64,000 bases of DNA. It comes from Chitinophagaceae bacterium. GTDB lineage: Bacteria > Bacteroidota > Bacteroidia > Chitinophagales > Chitinophagaceae. The stretch spans positions 44,928 to 108,927 of the forward strand of contig JAEUVB010000020.1 of NCBI GenBank assembly GCA_016786845.1. Direction: 5' to 3'. The first letter of the stretch is position 1. Every line of letters starts with the position of its first letter. The position numbers and the translations under genes were made by a program. This document shows, one piece after another, positions 47,422 to 54,990 of the stretch. Under the pieces are notes generated by a model, which did no database searches, was not told where the DNA came from, and saw nothing but the letters and a program-made list of their open reading frames with translations.

Positions 47422-47488
47422 TATCCTCCATCGCCAATAAAAACTACCACACCCCCCATTCCGAAGCCCAACTAAAAACTAAAAACTC

Positions 47489-48025
47489 CTACTCCTTCAA
47501 TTGCCTAAAACTCCTGTAATGATCATCGGTATACCAATCCCGGCCATCACTGCCGGTCACCAAACGTTCGGCCCCCCTGTTTCTTCCTGCCCGATGTGGT
47601 TTTAAATCCCATTCCTGATAACGAATCCGTCGATGACGTTCATCTTCTATGGGCAATCTTCTTTCCCGATTCTGAAAGACCCTCCCTCCTTCATATTCCG
47701 CAGGCGGTCTGTGATGCTGATCCACATAGTCTCTTACTTGATAGGCTTCAGAAGGAATGGCTTGCTCATCACCCGGACCTCGTTGGGAAGGCAATGTTTT
47801 AGTTGCCTCTAGTTGTTTACCATTTGATGGAGCATCATTTTGTTGTTTGCCATTTGACGGAGCATCATTCCTTGTAGGTCCTGTTTCCGTGTGATGCGTT
47901 TTTTCGGATTGTACTTCAGGGTTCGGATGCATGTTCTTGCGCCATTCAGGCCATAGCTTGATTGCCAATAATGCCATTAATATAATGCCCGCGATAAATG
48001 GTTTATATCGATTCAAAAATTGCAT
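47489..48025 (-). CDS. Membrane-anchored barnase/T1-family ribonuclease
   Basis: The 178-residue protein begins with a hydrophobic helix (about residues 9-25) that is an anchor or uncleaved signal. A low-complexity linker carries a direct duplication NDAPSNGKQ. The C-terminal 60 residues match the microbial N1/T1/barnase ribonuclease fold: GGRVFQNRERRLP, RYQEWDLKP, GRNRGAERLVTGSDG and WYTDDHYRSF. Residues E138, R154 and H169 align with the catalytic Glu, Arg and His of RNase Sa. The enzyme should cleave RNA on the outer side of the membrane. No barstar-like inhibitor gene is adjacent. Its start shares a base with the stop of the KirBac channel gene (TGATG), indicating translational coupling. 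Confidence 0.82.
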   Translation of the reverse strand: MQFLNRYKPFIAGIILMALLAIKLWPEWRKNMHPNPEVQSEKTHHTETGPTRNDAPSNGKQQNDAPSNGKQLEATKTLPSQRGPGDEQAIPSEAYQVRDYVDQHHRPPAEYEGGRVFQNRERRLPIEDERHRRIRYQEWDLKPHRAGRNRGAERLVTGSDGRDWYTDDHYRSFRQLKE

Positions 48026-48972
48026 CAGAGTACTTGATAATCATGCAGTTTGTCCAATTCCAAAACGGTCGTTTTCTGATCATCACTCTGCCTGAACATC
48101 TGAACGAATTTGGCATGATGCACGATCTCGTCGGCATAGTAGGAAGTTCGTTGCTGCACTACATTTGAAAAATGCTCATCAAAGGCTTTCACAAAAACCA
48201 TGACCTCAGTATTATTGATCTGGAAATCTTCCTTGCACATGCCAAACAACGGACTTTCTTCATCAATCGCATGCACCACCGTCCAGTTGAGGGCCATGGA
48301 ACTGATACGTCCAAGCTCGGTTTTCAAAGGAAGGAATTTATTCACCACCTTATCATTCTGATGAATCTTAAATGCGACGTTCATGATCACTTCCGCCTCG
48401 GTAAGGTTATTGTTTTTATAAGGTGCCATCCGAAACATTAAGGCCTGCCCATTCTTATAAGGTGAAATGAGTGCGTTTTTACTGAAGAGCAAATACGCCT
48501 TTGGTTTGGCAAAGCGTCCATACAACAAACCCGTCAATACAGCAAAGGACATCAGTCCGAAGAAGGATTCAAATGCAGCTATGGTATTGGTATAATGTGA
48601 TGTTGGATTGATCCGTCCATAGCCCACTGTGGTGAGGGTTTGAGTACTGAAAAAGAAACATTCAAGAAAATGCTCTTTCACACTAAGGTCATTCGATATG
48701 CCTAATGTGGAAGGCCCGGCAATAAAATACAATGCACCAAAAATCAAATTGACACCAATATATCCGAAAAGACATAAGGCAAAAAATCGCCAGGCCGATA
48801 ATTCAATCAGTGAATGAAATATACTCAGTCGCTTGAAATAAGTCAGCCCGCTTTTGATCACATTACTGCTGCCGTCTTTATTCAATATCCTGCCCGAGGT
48901 ATTGCCCGTCGAATTGTCGAATCCTGTATCGTTGATCGACTTGCTTCTCAGCATATTTTCCAAATGCATCAT
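48025..48972 (-). CDS. KirBac-type inward-rectifier potassium channel
   Basis: The 315-residue protein has the Kir layout: N-terminal slide region, TM1 (about residues 61-85), pore helix, selectivity filter TTVGYG (T115-G119) and TM2 (about 124-148). A C-terminal cytoplasmic immunoglobulin-like domain follows, with ALMFRMAPYKNNNLTEAEVIMNVAF, LNWTVVHAIDEESPLFG and TEVMVFVKAFDE. Family knowledge: tetrameric K+ channel in the inner membrane gated by lipid and other ligands. It overlaps the upstream membrane-protein gene by 4 bases and the RNase gene by 1. Confidence 0.92.
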   Translation of the reverse strand: MMHLENMLRSKSINDTGFDNSTGNTSGRILNKDGSSNVIKSGLTYFKRLSIFHSLIELSAWRFFALCLFGYIGVNLIFGALYFIAGPSTLGISNDLSVKEHFLECFFFSTQTLTTVGYGRINPTSHYTNTIAAFESFFGLMSFAVLTGLLYGRFAKPKAYLLFSKNALISPYKNGQALMFRMAPYKNNNLTEAEVIMNVAFKIHQNDKVVNKFLPLKTELGRISSMALNWTVVHAIDEESPLFGMCKEDFQINNTEVMVFVKAFDEHFSNVVQQRTSYYADEIVHHAKFVQMFRQSDDQKTTVLELDKLHDYQVL

Positions 48973-49778
48973 GTGAATGTCAAATTAAGTTCCAGAAGTA
49001 CAAATATAGCTTGCAAAAATAGCATTCCATCTATACCAAAGGTATAAGCATATTCACTCCGTCTGCGGATCATAAAATAAAAGCTGACCAACAGGTAAAC
49101 GACACTCATGCCCAAATAAATCATGCCTGTATTTTGGTGAATCGAAAGGGATATCCATGCCGCCAAAAAGATAAGAATCAAATGTAGTAAAATTAATACG
49201 GTATGGTAGGGACGGGCATTCTCCTGCTTCACTTCATCCCGAACATGAAAATGAAAAATGGTGATAAATAAAAAGAGGAGACGATATAGCCCGTAAAACA
49301 TAAAAGTATCATCAACAGGAGCTTGTCTTGCCGGCCAAAAGTAAGTACACAACATCCATATAGCCGTAAGCAACAGGGGCTTGAAAAGAGTGTAAGCCTG
49401 AAGGCGGGGTACTTTTAAAAAAGAAGGTATTTCATAAATAATCGACAAGCTCCCCATCAGCAATAACCATCCAATGGGTTTATCCGGCAGAAACAAAAAG
49501 CACAACAATGCACCCAAAGCCGAAACCATCGTCATAGGCAATGACAAACGATATTTTCCCGATGGGAAATAATACAGATTATAGGCGAATATGGTCAGAA
49601 AAAATACCAGCCAATAAAAGGGTAGGGGGGCAGAGCCCATTCTTAAAATGGCTCTGGTTTCCATGCTCAGAAGTACTGCAATCATCCCCACAAATACTTG
49701 CGACTGAATGAAGAGGTTATGCATCAGTTCGCCTAAACTCCACCTTCTTCCGTCTTTATCGCGGGCATTATTTTCCAT
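48969..49778 (-). CDS. Polytopic membrane protein, unknown (distantly UbiA-like)
   Basis: The 269-residue protein has about eight hydrophobic helices. The spacing and phrases such as FAYNLYYFPSGKYRLSL recall UbiA-like proteins of Bacteroidota, but the Asp-rich prenyl-diphosphate motifs of true UbiA enzymes are not seen, so I do not claim prenyltransferase activity. It starts 4 bases after the acyl-CoA carboxylase gene and overlaps the KirBac gene by 4 bases (ATGA). It may be a partner or merely an operon neighbour of the channel. Confidence 0.7.
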   Translation of the reverse strand: MENNARDKDGRRWSLGELMHNLFIQSQVFVGMIAVLLSMETRAILRMGSAPLPFYWLVFFLTIFAYNLYYFPSGKYRLSLPMTMVSALGALLCFLFLPDKPIGWLLLMGSLSIIYEIPSFLKVPRLQAYTLFKPLLLTAIWMLCTYFWPARQAPVDDTFMFYGLYRLLFLFITIFHFHVRDEVKQENARPYHTVLILLHLILIFLAAWISLSIHQNTGMIYLGMSVVYLLVSFYFMIRRRSEYAYTFGIDGMLFLQAIFVLLELNLTFT

Positions 49779-49781
49779 GGT

Positions 49782-51320
49782 TTACAATGGGATATTCCCA
49801 TGCTTTTTGCGCGGCATAGAAACGACTTTGTGTTTCAGCATCTCAAACCCGCGTATGAGTTTTCGACGGATTTGCGCCGGTATCACGACTTCATCAATAA
49901 AACCACGCGCTGCGGCACCATAAGGGTTGGCAAACTTATCCGTATACTCAGCCACTTTTTCATCCAGCTTGGCTTGCGGGTTTTCTGCCGCATCAATTTC
50001 TTTCTTGAATATGATTTCTACCGCTCCCTTGGATCCCATGACAGCGATCTCAGAATTAGGAAAGGCAAAATTCAAATCGGCACCGATATGTTTGGAGTTC
50101 ATCACGTCGTACGCTCCGCCGTACGCTTTACGCGTAATCACGGTGATCTTTGGTACTGTGGCTTCGCTGAAGGCGTACAACAGCTTGGCCCCATTGCTGA
50201 TAATGCCATTCCACTCCTGATCGGTTCCGGGTAAAAATCCGGGTACATCCACAAGCACCAACAATGGGATATTAAACGCATCGCAAAAACGCACAAACCT
50301 TGCTCCTTTTTTACTTGAGTTGATATCCAGTACACCTGCCAAAGCTGCCGGCTGATTGGCCACTACGCCAATACTACGTCCTGCTATTCGGGCAAACCCA
50401 ACCACAATATTTTCAGCATAGTCTTTATGCACCTCCAGAAAACTTTCGGCATCACAAATTTCAGAGATCACCTCTTTCATATCATAAGGTGTATTTGGAT
50501 TTTCAGGTATCAAATGATTCAGTCGATGGCGTATTTCATCTCCCGGTGTATAAGCATAGCTCGGTGCATCTTCTTCACAGTTCTGTGGCATATAGCTCAA
50601 CAGTTTCTTCATGTCGTTGATGCATTCCAATTCATTGGCACACGCAAAGTGAGTCACCCCCGATTTGCTTGCATGAGTATCCGCACCGCCAAGCTCCTCA
50701 CTACTCACTTCTTCATGGGTCACCGTTTTTACGACATTTGGTCCGGTCACAAACATATAACTCGTGTTTTCCACCATGAGAATAAAATCAGTAATCGCAG
50801 GACTATAAACAGCACCTCCCGCACAAGGCCCCATGATGGCGGATAGTTGCGGTATCACCCCCGAAGCACGGGTATTCCGATAAAAGATGTCGGCATAGCC
50901 GCCCAAGCTCACCACGCCTTCTTGTATGCGCGCTCCGCCACTGTCATTAAGACCAATCAATGGCGCACCGTTTTCCATGGCCAGGTCCATCACTTTGCAA
51001 ATCTTCTCCGCATGAGTTTCACTCAAACTCCCACCGAAAACCGTAAAGTCTTGCGAAAACACATACACCAATCGTCCATTGATTTTACCATACCCGGTCA
51101 CCACACCATCACCTAAATATTGTTCCTTTTCCATCCCGAAATCGGTGCTTCGGTGCGTCACCATCATCCCGATTTCTTCAAAGCTGTCTTCGTCCAGCAA
51201 TATCTCAAGTCGCTCCCGCGCCGTTAATTTCCCCTTTTTATGCTGCGATGCGATGCGATGTTCTCCTCCGCCTTTCTTGGCCTCCGCTATTTTATCCTGA
51301 AGCTGTTGCATTTTATTCAT
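49782..51320 (-). CDS. Acyl-CoA (propionyl-CoA type) carboxylase beta subunit
   Basis: I placed the start at the ATG at 51320 ([19 protein letters not shown]), although the frame reaches 51347; the product has 512 residues. It is a carboxyltransferase of the crotonase fold that moves CO2 from biotin to acyl-CoA. Typical phrases are [50 protein letters not shown] and [14 protein letters not shown]. Biotin carboxylase and biotin carrier genes are not adjacent. It heads the operon with the membrane protein, KirBac and RNase genes, although no functional link is obvious. Confidence 0.92.
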   Translation of the reverse strand: MNKMQQLQDKIAEAKKGGGEHRIASQHKKGKLTARERLEILLDEDSFEEIGMMVTHRSTDFGMEKEQYLGDGVVTGYGKINGRLVYVFSQDFTVFGGSLSETHAEKICKVMDLAMENGAPLIGLNDSGGARIQEGVVSLGGYADIFYRNTRASGVIPQLSAIMGPCAGGAVYSPAITDFILMVENTSYMFVTGPNVVKTVTHEEVSSEELGGADTHASKSGVTHFACANELECINDMKKLLSYMPQNCEEDAPSYAYTPGDEIRHRLNHLIPENPNTPYDMKEVISEICDAESFLEVHKDYAENIVVGFARIAGRSIGVVANQPAALAGVLDINSSKKGARFVRFCDAFNIPLLVLVDVPGFLPGTDQEWNGIISNGAKLLYAFSEATVPKITVITRKAYGGAYDVMNSKHIGADLNFAFPNSEIAVMGSKGAVEIIFKKEIDAAENPQAKLDEKVAEYTDKFANPYGAAARGFIDEVVIPAQIRRKLIRGFEMLKHKVVSMPRKKHGNIPL

Positions 51321-51473
51321 GCGGTAAAAATAAGTCGCAAAGACCAATTGGTACAGAAGGATTTTACGAATTTTATGCCCGCATCGGAAGGATTATATAT
51401 CCCAATTCTAAAAAATCAATGGGCCTTTTTCGAACAACAAAACTTATTCGTAATATTATCCAAAATTTCCATC

Positions 51474-51887
51474 ATGAAATCACTGCAGGTGTTTGTATTG
51501 CTGTCCCTCATCCTTTCACTCACATTCTCAGGCTGCGGCACCCCCTCCAAAGATGAACAGATCCGTGGCGACTGGAATTTCATTGATGTGAGCATGGCCT
51601 CCGGACCTGTTTCGGCCCTCAACCCCAAAGTAAAGGACCAACTCAAAGGCAGCAGCATGCATTTCAATGCCGATCATACTTTCAGCTTCAAACAACTTTC
51701 CGACGATCCCAATCGTAAAGAACAAAAGGGAACCTACTATTTGTCGAAAGATGAAAAATTCGTTTTTCTCGTACCCCTCAAAGAGACCCCGAATCAGCAA
51801 ACTCAACAGGTCGATATCGTTTCTCTCAGCAAAGACAGTATGACCCTCATCATGGGCAAAAGCTTGAAGATGGTGTTCAGTCGTTAA
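51474..51887 (+). CDS. Small lipocalin-like lipoprotein
   Basis: The frame opens at 51240 but overlaps the divergent carboxylase gene. The ATG at 51474 opens a lipoprotein signal (SLTFSGCGTP, Cys about residue 20) and gives 137 residues. The mature part (IRGDWNFIDVSM, HFNADHTFSFKQL, KGTYYLSKDEKFVFL, SMTLIMGKSLKMVF) has the eight-strand rhythm of lipocalin-like/DUF4923-like outer-membrane lipoproteins in Bacteroidota. Its ligand is unknown. Confidence 0.75.
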   Translation: MKSLQVFVLLSLILSLTFSGCGTPSKDEQIRGDWNFIDVSMASGPVSALNPKVKDQLKGSSMHFNADHTFSFKQLSDDPNRKEQKGTYYLSKDEKFVFLVPLKETPNQQTQQVDIVSLSKDSMTLIMGKSLKMVFSR

Positions 51888-51934
51888 GCGCGATTCCAAC
51901 AGCTATAAATTAAACTTTGGCCTCCGCATCAGGA

Positions 51935-52031
51935 ATTGTTTGCACTGAATCTGTGAAAGATTGTCAGTCTGCTTCTAGAAACTCTGTGTGGACAGCCTTT
52001 TCCGCCGAGTCTCACGCCTCGTGGACTCGGG
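51935..52031. repeat. Degenerate CTCTGTG-type repeat and inverted repeat
   Basis: The phrases AATCTGTGAAAG and GAAACTCTGTGTG resemble stretches at 56165-56235 and 58960-58980. An inverted repeat CCGAGTC / GACTCGG follows at 52005-52030. No ORF is present here. Confidence 0.5.
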
Positions 52032-52107
52032 GGGGTGTTTAATATATTCCCCATCTTTGCCAATATAGCTGATTGATTATAAATATACTTTCATTTTCAT
52101 AAACTTT

Positions 52108-53691
52108 CTAATCCACCACTATCTTCCTTACCACATTCCTTACTCCTTGGGGCGAGCTTGCCTCGACCTCCTGAGGCGAGCAAAGCCTCGCCTTCAAATA
52201 ATAAACACCACTACTAAGACCGCTCACATCTATTTCTAATGACCTTGTGGCAAGTACCTTTTGACCTACAGCATTATATAATTCTATCAGTGGGTGTTTG
52301 TTCCTTATGTTGACCAAACGTATATTCATCCTTGTATGGGATGGGTTTGGGTACACTTCTATCTCTTCTCTTTGGGCTAAAATGTTATGCACACTCAATG
52401 GCCAGCAAGGGCTTGTAGTGTCAGGGCCAAGATTATAATCAGGCATATTTGGAGGAGATGTACTCCCCCCGGCTCCATTATCAATGCGAAGACATTTTCT
52501 GCAAAAATTACATGCTGCACCTTTTTCATCTGGTTTATCAATCACACTCAATTGTTTGAAAGAGCCTCCTATTTTGCCAATGTAAATTCGTTTATCTGGG
52601 CCTCTGGACAAATGACCATAATACTCAAAATCATTAAGTGTAGTATCCGGCCCATGTTTCACATGATACCATGCCAAAGCACTATCGGGTTCATTTATTT
52701 CTAATTGATAAACATTCCACCTTTTTGTTAAGTATAAAAATTGATCATTTGGCGAAAAACACACGCCATTTGATATACTATCTCTTGATCCCATATTATC
52801 GAGGTAAGGAAAAGTTGTAGAATCAATTGGCGTATTATAGATTATAGGATTGTTTAGCTCTCCGGTGCATCTGTTAAAATCTGCTAAGAATATTTTATTA
52901 CTCTTTCCCTGAACTTGAGTATATTTTGTACCAGCATTATTAAAAGCACTCTGCCCGGTAGCATCGTATAAGCTGCAATAAGGTTCACTAAAAGTCTGTG
53001 TATAGGGACCATATATACTATCGACTGTCACTAAAAAGCGTATAATGATATTAGATTCTATAGTAGTTTTTTTAAGCAGCCACCAATCGATACCATTACT
53101 ATGCCTGCAAGCTTGCATCATTGTCCTCGACATTTCCGTATTTGTTAATAGAGGCATATTTTTCTTAACAACTTTTCCGGCACCTGCATTGGCATTAATA
53201 TCTACAATATTATATAATAACATATCGTAGGGTGTAATAGTGGAGGTTGGCGATAACCATTTATCATAAGTTGTATCGCTGGCGGTTGCTATAAATACAT
53301 AGTATTCTCCGTTATTTCCTTTAGGCAGAATTAGTGAACTCTGAGTTGTGGCAGCATTTGGATAGGTATTTTGAGCGTAAATATTATTAGGAACTAGGCT
53401 ATCTCCACCTTCGATAATATTACCTAATGAATCAAATAACTGCATGCCGTTACAAAGCATAATTATATTACCAATTGCACTATCACAGATATTACTATGA
53501 CCATTACCAAATATATATGGATAATTTGGTGATGAGCCGTTCCAAAACAATTGGTTAGTAGTTGGTCTCGTGGAATCTCCTACAAATTTGGCAATCTGCC
53601 CATTAATTCCAAATAACCATGAGTGTCCTCTTTTATTTTGAGAATTAACAATCAATGGTATAATTATAAATCCAAACAGAATTGCTCTCAT
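52108..53691 (-). CDS. Secreted protein with T9SS type A sorting domain
   Basis: The 527-residue protein has a signal peptide (ending IVNSQN). Its main body resembles a beta-propeller or WD40-like secreted protein of Bacteroidota (FLADFNRCTGELNNP, SNGVCFSPNDQFLYLTKRW, YYGHLSRGPDKRIYIGKIGG). The C-terminal sorting domain has EVYPNPSHTRMNIRL, ELYNAVGQKVLA and DVSGLSSGVYYLKARL. Just before the final VVRKIVVD the protein gains about 13 unusual residues (CSPQEVEASSPQG) encoded by a palindromic DNA element (52149-52192), apparently an in-frame insertion. The ATG at 53691 is the natural start. Confidence 0.85.
   Translation of the reverse strand: MRAILFGFIIIPLIVNSQNKRGHSWLFGINGQIAKFVGDSTRPTTNQLFWNGSSPNYPYIFGNGHSNICDSAIGNIIMLCNGMQLFDSLGNIIEGGDSLVPNNIYAQNTYPNAATTQSSLILPKGNNGEYYVFIATASDTTYDKWLSPTSTITPYDMLLYNIVDINANAGAGKVVKKNMPLLTNTEMSRTMMQACRHSNGIDWWLLKKTTIESNIIIRFLVTVDSIYGPYTQTFSEPYCSLYDATGQSAFNNAGTKYTQVQGKSNKIFLADFNRCTGELNNPIIYNTPIDSTTFPYLDNMGSRDSISNGVCFSPNDQFLYLTKRWNVYQLEINEPDSALAWYHVKHGPDTTLNDFEYYGHLSRGPDKRIYIGKIGGSFKQLSVIDKPDEKGAACNFCRKCLRIDNGAGGSTSPPNMPDYNLGPDTTSPCWPLSVHNILAQREEIEVYPNPSHTRMNIRLVNIRNKHPLIELYNAVGQKVLATRSLEIDVSGLSSGVYYLKARLCSPQEVEASSPQGVRNVVRKIVVD
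52149..52192. repeat. Palindromic element inserted in frame in a T9SS sorting domain
   Basis: GGCGAGC...GCTCGCC-type arms and an inner GAGGC / GCCTC hairpin make a 44-base compound palindrome inside the 3' end of the preceding gene. It keeps the reading frame. Confidence 0.6.
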
Positions 53692-53791
53692 ATTCCTATT
53701 TTGAAATGGTTAGTTTGCCAATCGTTTTTATCATATTAGCGAATGTATGTCTTCAAAGTAAAGTGGACTATTATATAAGGAGTATTTCATT

Positions 53792-54016
53792 CTAGTTTAA
53801 AGTTAATTGATTTTTATTTAATTGTGTGGTGTTTATTCTTTTGAGTCGTTCATATTCTGATTTTCTTTGTTTGATGCACTTGATTTTTATCCGCTCCCTT
53901 TCTTTTAGAATGAGTTCACCTCGTCCGTAATAAACGTCTGCAGGTGTTAAGTTGTTTAACGATTCATGGTATCTGTTGTTATTGTATCTAAATCCCCGGA
54001 TCATGTATCTAAACAC
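53792..54016 (-). pseudogene. Transposase remnant (IS3/IS481-type DDE C-terminus)
   Basis: A 74-codon frame contains RYHESLNNLTPADVYYGR followed by ILKERERIKIK. This is the C-terminal end of the integrase-core transposases of IS3/IS481-type elements, just after the catalytic Glu region. Everything upstream, including the DDE residues, is missing. The 5' side runs straight into a 21 bp-period array, so the first residues (FRYMIRG) are encoded by repeat units. It is a non-functional fragment of a former insertion sequence. Confidence 0.75.
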
Positions 54017-54122
54017 ACGGATCGTGCATCTAAACGTGCCCGAGTCGAATGATCAAACGCCGGAATCGAGCAATCAGATTTCTGGACCATGTTATCAAAC
54101 GGCCCGAGCTAGATGATCAAAC
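53985..54122. repeat. Degenerate tandem array, ~21 bp period, seven units
   Basis: The core TATCTAAAC or GATCAAAC recurs at 53985, 54006, 54027, 54051, 54072, 54093 and 54115, at steps of 21-24 bases. CGGAT/CCGAG-like blocks lie between the cores. The first unit lies inside the transposase remnant. The array has no unique spacers, so it is not a CRISPR. Confidence 0.75.
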
Positions 54123-54255
54123 CCTCCCCTATAATGCAAGATTCCTAAGGTGGTGTTCCGAAAATTTGACAGGATTTATTCTCAGATAACAATCCCCCCA
54201 ACTAAAAACTAAGCACTAAAAACTCATAATTAATAACATGTTAATGTCTCCGAAT

Positions 54256-54300
54256 CTTATCACGTGATAAGAAGCCTCATTTCCCCCCTCCCTACGTTTG
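54256..54300 (+). promoter_or_regulatory. Palindromic operator plus -7 box
   Basis: CTTATCACGTGATAAG at 54256-54271 is a perfect 16-base palindrome. It lies 21 bases before TACGTTTG (54293-54300), an exact TAnnTTTG match, so it covers the expected -33 position. This looks like a repressed promoter. The transcript would enter the 14-unit 21 bp array. Confidence 0.5.
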
Positions 54301-54342
54301 TCCCATCAAAGTATCACAAAAACAAAACAAACGTCAAACAAC

Positions 54343-54888
54343 ATGAACCCAATTTTAACAACCCTCACACTGATCGCCGGCTCAATTCAGCCGTTGCAAT
54401 TCGAGGTTGTCGAAAATAAAGGGTACGTTTTCGATACTCAGTTTCATAACACAAGTGCCTGTTTACAAGGGTTTCATACAAATAAGCGTTTCATTCCTAT
54501 ACATCTCTGCCACGCACCAATGCTGCTCTGCCACGCACCAATAACGCACTGCCACGCATCCATACAGCACTGCCACGCACCGATACAGCACTGCCACGCA
54601 CCAATGCAGCGCTGCCACGCATCAATACAGCACTGCCACGCACCAATGCAGCTCTGCCACGCATCAATGCAGCACTGCCACGCATCAATGCAGCTCCGTC
54701 ACGCATCAATGCAGCTCTGCCACGCACCAATGCAGTTCTGCCACGCATCAATACAGTTCTGCCACGCATCAATACAGTTCTGCCACGCACCGATGCCAAT
54801 ATACCTTGATTCAAATCCGATATGTATACTAGGAACAATTCACCCTCCCTGGCTTCATAGAGTTTCGGCAGATGTGTATACATCGTAA
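54343..54888 (+). CDS. Doubtful Cys/His-repeat ORF carried by the 21 bp array
   Basis: From the ATG at 54343 the frame encodes 181 residues. About 54 non-repetitive residues (MNPILTTLTLIAGSIQPLQF...) come first, then 14 heptads of the type CHA(P/S)(M/I)Qx, then a 30-residue tail. A promoter box lies 43 bases upstream. Against it: both strands are open through the array because the unit is a multiple of three, several unit differences change the amino acid (P/S, M/I, L/H/F/R), and no homologous family is known to me. If translated, the regular Cys-His pairs could bind metal. Treat as hypothetical. Confidence 0.3.
   Translation: MNPILTTLTLIAGSIQPLQFEVVENKGYVFDTQFHNTSACLQGFHTNKRFIPIHLCHAPMLLCHAPITHCHASIQHCHAPIQHCHAPMQRCHASIQHCHAPMQLCHASMQHCHASMQLRHASMQLCHAPMQFCHASIQFCHASIQFCHAPMPIYLDSNPICILGTIHPPWLHRVSADVYTS
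54505..54798. repeat. Tandem array of 14 x 21 bp
   Basis: Fourteen contiguous units of exactly 21 bases, consensus CTCTGCCACGCATCAATGCAG. Differences are concentrated at unit positions 1-2, 13, 15 and 18. The copies are much more alike than those of the array at 53985, which suggests recent expansion. Confidence 0.95.
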
Positions 54889-54990
54889 GTCCGAAACATT
54901 CAAATCCAAAACATTCGTGACAAAAGAATGAGTCACCCTAAATAAGTCATTCTATTCAATCAAAAATTTAATCAAATAAAAAAATATATT

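Noticed and set aside
47489..48025. Barnase-barstar toxin-antitoxin pair
   Set aside because: The RNase domain is convincing but no barstar-like protein is encoded next to it, and the N-terminal anchor places the enzyme outside the cytosol.
53985..54798. CRISPR array
   Set aside because: The units are contiguous or degenerate with a 21 bp period, there are no unique spacers, and no cas genes are present.
54497..54883. 128-codon minus-strand ORF of MRGRxxL repeats
   Set aside because: It exists only because the 21 bp unit is a multiple of three; no promoter or start context supports it, and the repeats explain the open frame.
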